Below, piece by piece: positions 25,829 through 35,178 of a stretch of DNA of 64,000 nucleotides (position 1 is its first letter; each line of letters begins with the position of its first letter). The notes beneath the pieces are model-generated. The model was not told the origin of the DNA. It made no database searches and was given only the letters and a program-made list of their open reading frames with translations. Source of the stretch: Pseudomonas sp. Choline-02u-1 (GTDB taxonomy: Bacteria > Pseudomonadota > Gammaproteobacteria > Pseudomonadales > Pseudomonadaceae). The DNA lies in assembly GCF_002836515.1 (NCBI RefSeq), contig NZ_PJBC01000012.1:1-64000 (forward strand), in the 5' to 3' direction. The position numbers and the translations under genes were made by a program.

Positions 25829-28222
25829 ATGTCCGAATCCACCACTTTCGATCTGCCGATTGCCGGCATGACCTGCGCCAGTTGCGCCGGGCGTGTCGAG
25901 CGGGCGCTGCGCAAGGTCAGCGGCGCCAGTGCCGTCAGTGTCAACCTGGCCACCGAACAGGCCCGGGTACAGGCGCCCGGCGACAGCCTGCCGGCGCTGA
26001 TGCAAGCCGTGGAGCGCGCCGGTTACAGCGTGCCCCGGCAAACCGTCGAATTGAGCATCGACGGCATGACCTGCGCGTCCTGCGTCGGTCGCGTCGAACG
26101 TGCCCTGAACAAAGTCGCCGGCGTGAACAGCGTCAGCGTCAATCTGGCCAACGAACGTGCGCACATCGAATTGCTCGGCCAGGTCGATACGCAAACCCTG
26201 CTCGACGCAGTGAGCAAGGCCGGTTACTCGGCCAGCGTCTGGCAAGCCGAACGGCCACAGTCCGATGACCAGCAAAAACGCCTGCACCGCGAGCGCTGGG
26301 CATTGATCTGTGCGATCGCCCTTGCTCTGCCGTTGGTGTTGCCGATGTTGCTGCAGCCGTTCGGCATTCATTGGATGCTCCCGGCCTGGGCGCAATTCGC
26401 CCTCGCCACCCCCGTGCAATTCATCTTCGGCGCACGCTTTTATGTGGCGGCGTGGAAAGCCGTGCGCGCCGGCGCCGGCAACATGGACCTGCTCGTCGCC
26501 CTCGGCACCAGCGCCGGTTATGGCCTGAGTGTCTATGAATGGGCCAGCGCGGCGGGACGCATGCCGCATCTGTATTTCGAGGCCTCGGCGGTGGTCATCG
26601 CTTTGGTGTTGCTCGGCAAATATCTCGAAAGCCGCGCCAAACGCCAGACCGCCAGCGCCATTCGCGCTCTTGAAGCGTTGCGGCCGGAGCGGGCGATTCA
26701 AGTCATCGACGGGCGTGAGCAGGACGTTTCCATCAGCGCCCTGCGCCTTGACGATCTGGTGCTGGTCAAACCCGGCGAACGCTTCCCGGTGGATGGCGAA
26801 GTCGTCGAAGGTCAGAGCCACGCCGACGAAGCACTGATCAGCGGCGAAAGCCTGCCGGTGCCGAAACAACCGGGCGACAAGGTCACCGGCGGCGCGATCA
26901 ACGGCGAGGGTCGCTTGCTGGTGCGCACCCAGGCGCTCGGTGCGGAAACCGTGCTGGCGCGGATCATTCGTTTGGTCGAAGACGCACAAGCGGCAAAAGC
27001 GCCGATTCAGAAATTGGTCGACAAGGTCAGCCAGGTTTTCGTGCCGACCGTGTTGCTGATCGCTTTGGCGACGCTGATCGGCTGGTGGTTGTATGGTGCG
27101 CCGCTGGAAACTGCGGTGATCAATGCCGTCGCCGTGCTGGTGATCGCCTGCCCGTGCGCCCTCGGCCTCGCCACCCCGACCGCGATCATGGCCGGCACTG
27201 GGGTGGCGGCGCGTCATGGGATTCTGATCAAGGACGCCGAAGCGCTGGAGCGCGCCCATGAAGTCAGCAGTGTGGTGTTCGATAAAACCGGCACCCTGAC
27301 CTCGGGCACGCCGCGAATTGCTCACTTCAGTGCAGTCGACGGCGACGAAGAAAACCTGCTGACACTGGCCGGCGCGTTGCAGCGCGGCAGCGAGCATCCG
27401 CTGGCCAAAGCCGTGCTGGATGCAGCCGCTGAGCGTGGCTTGAACGTGCCCGATATCAGCGACAGCCAGTCGCTGACCGGACGCGGCATCGCTGGCACCC
27501 TTGAAGGCCGGCGTCTGGCGCTGGGCAATCGGCGGATGCTCGACGAAAGCGGTCTGCGCGCCGGTAATTTGAGCGCATCCGCCGAGGCCTGGGAAAGCGA
27601 AGGTCGCACATTGTCGTGGTTGATCGAACAAAGCCCTGAGCCGCAAGTGCTTGGCCTGTTCGCCTTCGGTGACACGCTGAAACCCGGCGCATTGCAAGCG
27701 GTGCAACAACTCGCCGCGCGGGATATCCAGAGCCACCTGCTGACCGGCGACAACCGCGGCAGCGCACGCGTGGTGGCCGAGGCCTTGGGCATCCGCAATG
27801 TTCACGCCGAAGTGCTGCCAGCCGACAAGGCCGCGACGGTGGCCGAGCTGAAGAAAACCGGCGTGGTCGCCATGGTCGGCGACGGCATCAACGACGCCCC
27901 GGCTCTCGCCGCTGCAGACATCGGCATCGCCATGGGTGGCGGCACCGATGTCGCCATGCACGCTGCCGGCATCACTCTGATGCGCGGCGATCCGCGACTG
28001 GTGCCGGCGGCGCTGGAGATCAGCCGCAAGACCTACGCGAAGATTCGTCAGAACCTGTTCTGGGCCTTCGTCTACAACCTGATCGGCATTCCGCTGGCGG
28101 TGTTCGGCTTCCTCAATCCGGTGCTGGCTGGTGCGGCGATGGCATTGTCGAGCGTCAGCGTGGTGAGCAATGCGCTACTGTTGAAAACCTGGAAACCCAA
28201 GGACCTGGAGGAACACCGATGA
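25829..28222 (+). CDS. copA: Copper-exporting P1B-type ATPase CopA
   Basis: A 797-residue inner-membrane ATPase that pumps Cu(I) out of the cytoplasm. In order: two N-terminal HMA domains (GMTCASCAG near residue 13 and GMTCASCVG near 81), membrane helices, the actuator loop [10 protein letters not shown] near 338, the ion-site helix [13 protein letters not shown] near 440 (CPC), the phosphorylation site DKTGTLTSG near 485, the hinge [11 protein letters not shown] near 684, and two final helices with the YN motif of Cu(I) pumps ([11 protein letters not shown]) and [15 protein letters not shown]. Its stop overlaps the cueR start by four bases (ATGA). Confidence 0.97.
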   Translation: MSESTTFDLPIAGMTCASCAGRVERALRKVSGASAVSVNLATEQARVQAPGDSLPALMQAVERAGYSVPRQTVELSIDGMTCASCVGRVERALNKVAGVNSVSVNLANERAHIELLGQVDTQTLLDAVSKAGYSASVWQAERPQSDDQQKRLHRERWALICAIALALPLVLPMLLQPFGIHWMLPAWAQFALATPVQFIFGARFYVAAWKAVRAGAGNMDLLVALGTSAGYGLSVYEWASAAGRMPHLYFEASAVVIALVLLGKYLESRAKRQTASAIRALEALRPERAIQVIDGREQDVSISALRLDDLVLVKPGERFPVDGEVVEGQSHADEALISGESLPVPKQPGDKVTGGAINGEGRLLVRTQALGAETVLARIIRLVEDAQAAKAPIQKLVDKVSQVFVPTVLLIALATLIGWWLYGAPLETAVINAVAVLVIACPCALGLATPTAIMAGTGVAARHGILIKDAEALERAHEVSSVVFDKTGTLTSGTPRIAHFSAVDGDEENLLTLAGALQRGSEHPLAKAVLDAAAERGLNVPDISDSQSLTGRGIAGTLEGRRLALGNRRMLDESGLRAGNLSASAEAWESEGRTLSWLIEQSPEPQVLGLFAFGDTLKPGALQAVQQLAARDIQSHLLTGDNRGSARVVAEALGIRNVHAEVLPADKAATVAELKKTGVVAMVGDGINDAPALAAADIGIAMGGGTDVAMHAAGITLMRGDPRLVPAALEISRKTYAKIRQNLFWAFVYNLIGIPLAVFGFLNPVLAGAAMALSSVSVVSNALLLKTWKPKDLEEHR

Positions 28223-28632
28223 ACATCGGCCAAGCGGCCCGACAAAGTGGCCTGAGCGCAAAAATGATTCGCTATTACGAGTCGATCGGCCTGCTCAAAG
28301 CGGCCAATCGCACCGACAGCGGCTATCGCGTGTACGGCAGCGATGACCTGCACACACTGGCATTCATCAAACGTTCGCGGGATCTGGGCTTCTCTCTGGA
28401 GGAAGTCGGCAAGCTGTTGACCCTCTGGCAGGATCGCCAGCGTGCCAGCGCCGACGTTAAGGCCCTGGCGCGCCAGCACATCGATGAGCTGAACCAGAAG
28501 ATCCGCGAGCTCGGTGAGCTGCGCGACACCCTGCAGGATCTGGTCGAGCACTGCAGTGGCGACCATCGCCCGGACTGCCCGATTCTCAAGGAATTGGCGT
28601 CGGGCTGCGCCGCGCAACCCGCTCGCGCCTGA
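28219..28632 (+). CDS. cueR: Copper-responsive MerR-family regulator CueR
   Basis: A 137-residue activator. The helix-turn-helix [20 protein letters not shown] is followed by a dimerisation coiled coil. The Cu(I) site is [13 protein letters not shown], with cysteines near residues 112 and 119, the spacing typical of CueR. It is translationally coupled to copA, and the two dyads upstream of copA and copZ are its expected targets. Its last 47 bases overlap the end of the convergent MFS gene. Confidence 0.95.
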   Translation: MNIGQAARQSGLSAKMIRYYESIGLLKAANRTDSGYRVYGSDDLHTLAFIKRSRDLGFSLEEVGKLLTLWQDRQRASADVKALARQHIDELNQKIRELGELRDTLQDLVEHCSGDHRPDCPILKELASGCAAQPARA

Positions 28633-29794
28633 TCCGCAACAGCGTCACAACGCCCAGGGCGCACAAGGGAATGCCGTGAAACAGCATGACCACGGCACCC
28701 GGCGTCCACCACGCATAGAAGGGCGCGGCGGCGAGCATGCCGATGCCGAAACCGGTCATCTGCAGCAAGGTCAGCACGCTGAAAATCGGCAAGCGTAACG
28801 CCGCAGGCTCTCGTTGCAGACGAGACATCAGACTGACTTCGGACACCCCGTCACCGAGCCCGGCCGGCAAGGCGAACAGCAGCAGCACCAAGAGACTGTG
28901 CTGCTGGAACATCAGAATGAAACCGCACGACATCAACGCCACGCCGCAGAAAAACCGGCGCTCGAGATGGCTGTTGTCCGAGCCTTTCAGGTGGCTGGCG
29001 ATGCGCGCGCCGAGCAGTTTGCCGCTGGCCCAGACCGCCAGCGCGAGGCCCAGAGTCGTGCTCGCCGCATCGGGTGTGAGGAGTTTCGAAATGATCGGGA
29101 AACCGACGTTATGCGCCGCACTGCCCAAGGTATCCGCCATGGTGACTGCGAGCATCGCCGCCACCACCGGCGCCGAGCGCAGGCCCTGCCGGAGCGCAAA
29201 CCATTCGCCGCGTTCGGGCTGTTCGCTGATTTGTGCCGGTGCGAAACGCAGCGGCACGATCAGCAGCGCGGCGAGCAAATAGGTCAGCGCGTTGAGGGCA
29301 AAGACTGTTTCGAAACCAAAAGCGGCCACCAGCAACCCCGACACCAGACTGCCGCCAACCATTGCCGCTGAAGAGGCGGAGGTTATCCAGGCATTCGCCT
29401 TGAGCAGTTGCGCCGATTCGATCAAGCGTGGCAACTGGCTGTTGAGGCCGATGGCGAACATTGAATTGCCCAGGCCAAGGCCGAAGGCGATGACTGGCAA
29501 CAGCCAGGTTTGCTGACTCGCCGGGGTGACAAGCAGCAGTGCCAGCAGCACGGCGCGTAGCAGGTCGAAAGCGATCAGCGGCGCGCGGCCCTGCCAGCGT
29601 CGGTAAAACCGTGTGCCGATCAGGCTGGCAAAAATTCCGCCACCGACGCGACTGGCAAGAAAGACGCCGACGCTCATGGCGCTGTTGCTCAGCAAATAGA
29701 CGTAAGTGGCCAGTGCGACCATGTTGAGGAAGGCGCCGAAATCGGAGATCAGCCGGGCGCTTACGATCAGATGGGTGTTGCGTGGGGTGCTCAC
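28586..29794 (-). CDS. MFS transporter (PA4779-like, function unknown)
   Basis: A 402-residue protein with about 10-12 hydrophobic segments of the major facilitator superfamily, closest in style to the enterobactin exporter/YfiS-like group (LISDFGAFLNMVALATYVY, SRVGGGIFASLIGTRFYRRW). The GTG start at 29794 has AGGA six bases upstream. An open frame continues to an ATG at 29938, but that extension would translate a REP and is rejected. The 3' end overlaps cueR by 47 bases on the other strand. The substrate is unknown; an effect of copper is possible through the shared locus only. Confidence 0.82.
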   Translation of the reverse strand: MSTPRNTHLIVSARLISDFGAFLNMVALATYVYLLSNSAMSVGVFLASRVGGGIFASLIGTRFYRRWQGRAPLIAFDLLRAVLLALLLVTPASQQTWLLPVIAFGLGLGNSMFAIGLNSQLPRLIESAQLLKANAWITSASSAAMVGGSLVSGLLVAAFGFETVFALNALTYLLAALLIVPLRFAPAQISEQPERGEWFALRQGLRSAPVVAAMLAVTMADTLGSAAHNVGFPIISKLLTPDAASTTLGLALAVWASGKLLGARIASHLKGSDNSHLERRFFCGVALMSCGFILMFQQHSLLVLLLFALPAGLGDGVSEVSLMSRLQREPAALRLPIFSVLTLLQMTGFGIGMLAAAPFYAWWTPGAVVMLFHGIPLCALGVVTLLRIRRERVARRSPTPIP

Positions 29795-29805
29795 ATACGG
29801 TCCTT

Positions 29806-29901
29806 GTAGGAGCTGCCGAAGGCTCGGGCCGCGTTCGGACGTTCTTTTGATCTTGCCCTTTAAAAGCAACAACAAAGATCGCAGCCTTCGGCAGCTCCTA
29901 C
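29806..29901. repeat. REP pair, one copy truncated (TTCGGCAGCTCC type)
   Basis: A partial copy (29806-29824, ending after GCCGAAGGCT) faces an intact copy (29877-29901), with A-rich sequence between. Confidence 0.8.
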
Positions 29902-29937
29902 AAGGGGCATGCTCGCTATTGCGCAATAGCCCAGGCA

Positions 29938-29966
29938 CAAAAAAACCCGGCCGAAGCCGGGTTTTC
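29938..29966 (-). terminator. Intrinsic terminator after the RIO kinase gene
   Basis: On the minus strand, AACCCGGC-TTCG-GCCGGGTT, a UUCG-type tetraloop hairpin, is followed by TTTTTG, 10 bases after the stop. TTTT also follows on the plus strand, so it may work both ways. Confidence 0.92.
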
Positions 29967-29976
29967 CATTAAGCGA

Positions 29977-30873
29977 TCACTGCATCCACGGCGGTGGAGG
30001 CGGTTCTTCGGGTTTGCCTTTCGGCGCGTCGTCCGCCGCGCGAATGGCTTGCTTGCGTTCCTCGTCCAGGCGCGCCGCTTCGATCTCTCGCAGCACCCCG
30101 CCGACATCGGCCAGGTCTTCCGGATCGTCGAACTCGCCGGTCAGCACACTGTTCGGGTGCAAGGTGCCGGCTTCGTACAATGCCCACATTTCCTTGGCGT
30201 ACTTGGTCTTCTTCAATTCCGGCGCGAAACGGCCGAAGTACGAAGCCATGTTGCCAACGTCACGTTCGAGCATGCTGAACGCATGGTTGTTGCCCGCAGC
30301 GTCGACTGCCTGGGGCAGGTCGATGATGACCGGGCCGGTCGGTGTCAGCAGCACGTTGAACTCGGAGAGGTCACCGTGCACCAGACCGGTACACAACATC
30401 AGCACGATCTGCGAGATCAGGAACGCGTGATATTCGCGCGCCTGATCCGGCTCAAGTACCACATCGTTCAGACGCGGCGCGGCGTCGCCGAATTCGTCGG
30501 CCACCAGCTCCATCAACAGCACGCCGTCGAGGAAGTCATAGGGTTTGGGCACTCGCACACCGGCGCCGGCCAAGCGGAACAGCGCCGCCACTTCGGCGTT
30601 CTGCCAGGCGTCTTCGGTCTCTTTGCGACCGAACTTGGACCCCTTCGCCATGGCCCGCGCCTGACGACTGTTGCGAACCTTGCGGCCTTCCTGATATTCG
30701 GCCGCCTGGCGGAAACTGCGTTTGTTAGCCTCCTTGTAGACCTTGGCGCAACGTAACTGATTGCCGCAGCGCACTACATAAACAGCTGCCTCTTTGCCAC
30801 TCATCAGTGGACGCAGCACTTCGTCGACCAGACCGTCCTCGATCAGGGGTTCAATGCGTTTTGGAGTCTTCAT
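29977..30873 (-). CDS. RIO1-like serine/threonine protein kinase (PA4780 family)
   Basis: A 298-residue atypical kinase. It has the N-lobe lysine in LRCAKVYKEAN near residue 45, the catalytic loop LVHGDLSEFNVLL near residue 165 (Asp and Asn), and the metal-binding Asp in VIIDLPQAVD near 188. It lacks the standard activation segment, as RIO kinases do, and ends in a Pro-rich tail PEEPPPPPWMQ. Bacterial RIO proteins are thought to phosphorylate proteins, but targets are unknown. The neighbouring MFS and cueR order matches PA4778-PA4780 of P. aeruginosa as I recall it. Confidence 0.92.
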   Translation of the reverse strand: MKTPKRIEPLIEDGLVDEVLRPLMSGKEAAVYVVRCGNQLRCAKVYKEANKRSFRQAAEYQEGRKVRNSRQARAMAKGSKFGRKETEDAWQNAEVAALFRLAGAGVRVPKPYDFLDGVLLMELVADEFGDAAPRLNDVVLEPDQAREYHAFLISQIVLMLCTGLVHGDLSEFNVLLTPTGPVIIDLPQAVDAAGNNHAFSMLERDVGNMASYFGRFAPELKKTKYAKEMWALYEAGTLHPNSVLTGEFDDPEDLADVGGVLREIEAARLDEERKQAIRAADDAPKGKPEEPPPPPWMQ

Positions 30874-31114
30874 CAGCTTTTATTGTGGGTCCTTTATTAC
30901 CAAACACGCGAATGTCACTCGTTATACGGCAATCCTCGCCCGACGGGGAGGGGTTGCCGACCTGTGAACCTTGAGGATGCACACACTGTGCCGGTTAAAT
31001 CGCGGTCACACCGCAGCGACCGCTGGGAATCATAGCCGAGACCGTGGCATTGATCGGTACCAGCCGGCAAGGGCATTTGCGACAGAATCTGACATGCACA
31101 TGCATCGAGGATCT

Positions 31115-31138
31115 TGTGGGGGCAAGCTCGCCTCCACA
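31115..31138. repeat. Short REP-like palindrome
   Basis: TGTGGGGGCAAGCTCGCCTCCACA, described by its halves TGTGGGGGCAAG and CTCGCCTCCACA, is a compact relative of the GAGCAAGCCCGCTCCCAC family. It lies 13 bases beyond the thiolase stop codon and may serve as its terminator. Confidence 0.65.
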
Positions 31139-31150
31139 TTGGAATACGGC

Positions 31151-32428
31151 TCAGCGTTCGATGATGACGGTGACGCCCTGCCCGCCCGCCGCGCAAATCG
31201 AGATCAACCCTCGCCCCCGACCCGCCGCCTCCAGCAGCTTGGCCAGATTCGCCACAATTCGCCCGCCCGTCGCAGCAAATGGATGCCCCGCCGCCAGCGA
31301 ACTGCCCTTGACGTTGAGCCGGCTGCGGTCTATCGAACCCAGCGGCGCGTCCAGCCCCAGTCGAGTCTTGCAATACTCCGCATCTTCCCAGGCCTTGAGC
31401 GTGCACAGTACCTGCGCGGCGAACGCTTCGTGAATTTCGTAGTAATCGAAATCCTGCAACGTCAGCCCATTGCGCGCCAGCAAGCGTGGCACGGCATACA
31501 CCGGGGCCATCAGCAGGCCCTCGGTGCCATTGACGAAATCCACCGCCGCCGTTTCGCCGTCGCGCAAGTAGGCAAGGATCGGCAATCCGCGCTCTTTAGC
31601 CCATTCTTCACTGCCGAGCAAGACCAGCGAAGCACCATCGGTGAGCGGCGTGGAGTTGCCTGCCGTCAGGGTGCCCCTGGCGCTTTTTTCGAACGCCGGT
31701 TTCAGCGTGGCGAGTTTTTCCAGGGTCAGATCGGGGCGCAGGTTGTTGTCGCGGGTCAGGCCGAGGAATGGCGTCATCAGATCGTTGTGCCAGCCTTCGC
31801 TGTAGGAAGCGGCAAGTTTATGGTGACTTTCGAGGGCGAGTTGATCCTGTGCTTCGCGGGGAATATTCCAGGTCTGCGCCATCAATTCACAGTGCTCGCC
31901 CATCGACAGGCCAGTGCGCGGCTCGCCGTTGCGCGGGAATTCGGGGATCAAATGCTGGGGGCGCAACTGCAGAAGGGTTTTCAGTTTGTCGCCGGTGCTC
32001 TTGGCGCGGTTGGCCTGCAGAAGGACCCTGCGCAGGCCTTCGCTGACGCTGATCGGCGCGTCCGAGGTGGTGTCGACACCGCCAGCGATGCCGCAGTCGA
32101 TCTGACCGAGGGCAATCTTGTTGGCCACCAGCAATGCCGCTTCCAGACCGGTGCCGCAGGCTTGCTGAATGTCATAGGCGGGCGTCGCCGCAGACAAGCG
32201 CGAGCCAAGAACGCATTCGCGGGTCAGGTTCATATCCCGTGACAATTTAAGCACCGCGCCCGCCACCACCTCGCCGATGCGCTGGCCGTGCAGGTTGTAG
32301 CGTTCGATCAGGCCTTCGAGGGCGGCGGTGAGCATCGCCTGATTGCTGGCCGTGGCGTACGGTCCGTTGGAGCGGGCGAAGGGGATACGGTTACCGCCGA
32401 TGATCGCGACGCGGCGCAGCTGGGTCAT
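31151..32428 (-). CDS. Acetyl-CoA C-acetyltransferase / 3-ketoacyl-CoA thiolase
   Basis: A 425-residue thiolase of the FadI/SCP2-like long group. The nucleophilic cysteine is in YDIQQACGTGLEAALL near residue 97. The C-terminal catalytic residues are EIHEAFAAQVL (His) and AAGGQGVTVII, where the usual CxG cysteine motif appears as ISICAAGGQG. The start ATG 32428 has AGGAG upstream. It is divergent from a reductase and hydratase pair that could supply or use 3-ketoacyl-CoA, the same trio seen as PA4785-PA4787 in P. aeruginosa as I recall it. Confidence 0.9.
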   Translation of the reverse strand: MTQLRRVAIIGGNRIPFARSNGPYATASNQAMLTAALEGLIERYNLHGQRIGEVVAGAVLKLSRDMNLTRECVLGSRLSAATPAYDIQQACGTGLEAALLVANKIALGQIDCGIAGGVDTTSDAPISVSEGLRRVLLQANRAKSTGDKLKTLLQLRPQHLIPEFPRNGEPRTGLSMGEHCELMAQTWNIPREAQDQLALESHHKLAASYSEGWHNDLMTPFLGLTRDNNLRPDLTLEKLATLKPAFEKSARGTLTAGNSTPLTDGASLVLLGSEEWAKERGLPILAYLRDGETAAVDFVNGTEGLLMAPVYAVPRLLARNGLTLQDFDYYEIHEAFAAQVLCTLKAWEDAEYCKTRLGLDAPLGSIDRSRLNVKGSSLAAGHPFAATGGRIVANLAKLLEAAGRGRGLISICAAGGQGVTVIIER

Positions 32429-32465
32429 GAATAACTCCTGTGGACTTTGCGGATTCACATGGAAC

Positions 32466-32561
32466 CCTGTGGGAGCTGGCTTGCCAGCGATGGGGGCGGC
32501 ATTCCCAACCCTTCAGCGGCTGACACTCCGCCATCGCGGGCAAGCCCGCTACCACAGGGTC
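32466..32561. repeat. Inverted REP pair, mixed types
   Basis: A GTGGGAGCTGGCTTGCCAGC copy faces a GGGCAAGCCCGCTACCACAG copy, in the promoter region between the divergent thiolase and reductase genes. Confidence 0.8.
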
Positions 32562-32665
32562 AGTGGTCTACTCTGCTAAACCAGCGTAGGCCTTATTGCA
32601 CCGATCGAACGATTGATTGCCGCAGGCAGTCCACACTTTGAACCCCAACTTCTGGAGAGCGTTCC

Positions 32666-34018
32666 ATGTCTGACCGCTATATCGACTTCGCCAACTCATC
32701 CTTCGGCCATCGTCTGGTCGGGGCCTTGGGCCTGCCGTCGCCGGTGCGGCTGGAACGCTGGCAAGCCGGGCGTCTGCGGCCGATCGAGGGCGCCTTGCTG
32801 ATCGGTGGCGGGCCGCTGGCCGAACGGATCGGCGTGTTTGCCAACCGTTTGACCGATGCGATCTACAGCTACGGCACCGAGCCCTCGCTGGCCACCGCGT
32901 GGATCCCCGGCCACGGGCCGAAACTCAAAGCGGTGGTGTTCGACGCCAGCGAACTGCAGCACACCGACCAGCTCAAACAACTGCGCGAATTTTTCCAGCC
33001 ATTGATGAAGAATCTCGACCACAGCGCGCACCTGGTGATCCTCGGTCGCGCGCCGGAGACCCTGAGCGATCCGTTCGCTTGCAGTGCACAACGGGCGCTT
33101 GAAGGATTCTCGCGGTCACTGGCCAAGGAGCTGCGCAGCGGAGGCACGTTGCAGCTGATTTACGTCGGCGACGGTGCCGAAGATCAACTGGAAGGCCCGC
33201 TGCGATTCTTCCTCTCGCCGAAAAGTGCTTTCGTTTCCGGCCAGGTGATTCGCCTGACCGCGTGCGCCACGCCAGTCACCGACTGGACCCGACCGCTGGC
33301 CGGGCGCAAGGCGTTGGTCACCGGTGCTGCACGCGGCATTGGCGCGTCGATCGCCGAAACCCTGGCCCGTGACGGCGCCGAGGTGATTCTGCTCGATGTG
33401 CCACCGGCCAAAACCGACCTCGAAGCCCTCGCCGCCCGCCTCGGTGGCCGCGCAATCACTCTTGATATCTGCGCCGATGACGCCGCCGCGCAATTGATCG
33501 AACACCTGCCCGAGGGCCTCGACATCCTGGTGCACAACGCCGGCATTACGCGCGACAAAACCCTGGCCAACATGACCCCGGAGTTCTGGGACGCGGTGCT
33601 GGCCGTCAACCTGAATGCGCCGCAAGTGCTGACCAAAGCCCTGCTCGACAGCGGCACCCTGCGCGACAACGCACGGGTGGTTCTGCTCGCCTCGATCAGC
33701 GGCATCGCCGGCAATCGCGGGCAGACCAACTACGCGGCGAGCAAGGCTGGCCTGATCGGTCTGGCCCAGGCCTGGGCGCCGATGCTGCTGGAACGCGGCA
33801 TCAGCATCAACGCCGTCGCCCCCGGTTTCATCGAAACGCAAATGACCGCGCACATTCCATTCGGCCTGCGCGAGGCCGGGCGCCGCATGAGTTCGCTGGG
33901 CCAGGGCGGCTTGGCGCAAGACGTCGCCGAAGCTGTAGCGTGGCTGGCGCAACCGGGTACAGGTGCGTTCACCGGCCAAGCGCTACGAGTCTGTGGGCAA
34001 AGCGTTCTGGGGGCATGA
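32666..34018 (+). CDS. Long 3-oxoacyl-[ACP or CoA] reductase, FabG4-like SDR
   Basis: A 450-residue protein. An N-terminal degenerate flavodoxin-like half (residues 1-205, with no intact nucleotide motif) precedes a full SDR domain with GAARGIGASIAE near 217, VHNAGITRDK near 290, the serine in LLASISGIAGNRG near 345 and YAASKAGL near 358. This two-part layout is that of the high-molecular-weight FabG4 class, which reduces long 3-ketoacyl-CoA with NADH. The next gene is a MaoC hydratase, so the pair could run reversed beta-oxidation steps with the thiolase. Confidence 0.9.
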   Translation: MSDRYIDFANSSFGHRLVGALGLPSPVRLERWQAGRLRPIEGALLIGGGPLAERIGVFANRLTDAIYSYGTEPSLATAWIPGHGPKLKAVVFDASELQHTDQLKQLREFFQPLMKNLDHSAHLVILGRAPETLSDPFACSAQRALEGFSRSLAKELRSGGTLQLIYVGDGAEDQLEGPLRFFLSPKSAFVSGQVIRLTACATPVTDWTRPLAGRKALVTGAARGIGASIAETLARDGAEVILLDVPPAKTDLEALAARLGGRAITLDICADDAAAQLIEHLPEGLDILVHNAGITRDKTLANMTPEFWDAVLAVNLNAPQVLTKALLDSGTLRDNARVVLLASISGIAGNRGQTNYAASKAGLIGLAQAWAPMLLERGISINAVAPGFIETQMTAHIPFGLREAGRRMSSLGQGGLAQDVAEAVAWLAQPGTGAFTGQALRVCGQSVLGA

Positions 34019-34020
34019 GC

Positions 34021-34875
34021 ATGAGCATCGAATGGCACACGCTGGATCGTGAACCGAGTCTGCCGGGGCTTTATTCGCGCGCAGCGACGCGACGCAAAAT
34101 CACCGGCACGCAACTGCCGGACAGCGGCCTGCGCTGCTGGGTCGATATAGACGGCAAACGGCTGGCGGCTTATCGCAAGGTCTGCGGGTTCGTCGATGAC
34201 GGCCTGCTGCCGCCGACCTATCCACACATCCTCGCCTTCGCCTTGCAGATGCAATTGCTCACGGCCAGGGATTTTCCTTTCCCGCTGCTGGGGCTGATTC
34301 ACCTGAGCAACCGCATCCGTGTGCTGCGGCCAATGGGCGCGATCAGCCGCGCGCAAGTCAGCGTGCGGGTGCACAACCTGCAGCCACATGCCAAAGGCGC
34401 GACATTCGATCTGCTCACCACCCTGGACGATCAACTCGGGCCGTTGTGGGAAGCCGAAAGCCGCATGCTCTGTCGCGGCGTGAAACTCGAGGGCGAGGCG
34501 CTGGCTGAGGACTGGCAGCCGTCTCAGGATTTGCTGGAAGTGGCGCGCTGGACCGCGCCGGCCGATATCGGTCGCCAGTATGCGAAAGTTTCCGGCGACT
34601 ACAACCCGATTCACCTGAGTGCGGCGAGCGCCAGACTGTTCGGGTTTCCCACGGCGATCGCCCATGGTTTGTGGAACAAGGCGCGCACGCTGGCGGCACT
34701 TTCCGATCACCTGCCCAAAGCCAATCTGGAAGTCGCCGTGCATTTCCGCAAACCGGTGCGCCTGCCCAGTGACGTGACATTGCTGGCGAGTGCGGCGGGC
34801 TCCAGCGGTGAATTGCGCCTGGTCGGCGCCGGCGACCTGGAACATATGGTCGCTCAATGGCAACCGATTGCTTGA
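34021..34875 (+). CDS. MaoC-like (R)-enoyl hydratase/dehydratase
   Basis: A 284-residue double hot-dog protein. The hydratase motif 2 is intact in the C-terminal half: YAKVSGDYNPIHLSAASARLFG, shortened here to SGDYNPIHLS (catalytic Asp and His) near residue 200, then AIAHGLWNKA. The N-terminal half is a non-catalytic hot dog. ATG 34021 has GGGGG seven bases upstream; ATG 34015 overlaps the previous stop (ATGA) and is an alternative. It is coupled to the FabG4-like gene. Confidence 0.88.
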   Translation: MSIEWHTLDREPSLPGLYSRAATRRKITGTQLPDSGLRCWVDIDGKRLAAYRKVCGFVDDGLLPPTYPHILAFALQMQLLTARDFPFPLLGLIHLSNRIRVLRPMGAISRAQVSVRVHNLQPHAKGATFDLLTTLDDQLGPLWEAESRMLCRGVKLEGEALAEDWQPSQDLLEVARWTAPADIGRQYAKVSGDYNPIHLSAASARLFGFPTAIAHGLWNKARTLAALSDHLPKANLEVAVHFRKPVRLPSDVTLLASAAGSSGELRLVGAGDLEHMVAQWQPIA

Positions 34876-34959
34876 TCCGCGGCGCGGGGAGAACCCGTCA
34901 ATTGTGTGTATATCACTTACGTTTTCCCCCGCCCTGCCGGCGCGTTCATAAAAAACCGA

Positions 34960-34984
34960 GCCTTGAATTTCAAGGCTTTTTTTT
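34960..34984 (+). terminator. Intrinsic terminator after the MaoC gene
   Basis: GCCTTGAA-T-TTCAAGGC is a perfect inverted repeat (34960-34976) followed by eight T residues. Confidence 0.9.
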
Positions 34985-35178
34985 GCGCGTTTATCACCTG
35001 GGTATTAGTCCTTCGGCATAGCGCCGAGCCCGCTATAAAAACGGGTTAATACCAACTTGAGAATGGTGAAAAACCTGCCCTCCACTGAGATTACAGCCAC
35101 GGACGAGGCATCGACGACGACAGATCGGCGGGCCATCGAAGGCAACGTAACGTTGTGACAGGTGCAGGAATCTCAATC

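Noticed and set aside
25811..27961. A 716-codon open frame on the minus strand opposite copA
   Set aside because: It is the high-GC antisense shadow of copA, with His/Gln/Arg-rich composition, no ribosome site and no recognisable domain, while copA has all its motifs.
29795..29938. N-terminal extension of the MFS protein to ATG 29938
   Set aside because: It would translate REP sequence; the GTG at 29794 has a proper ribosome site and begins the family-like sequence.
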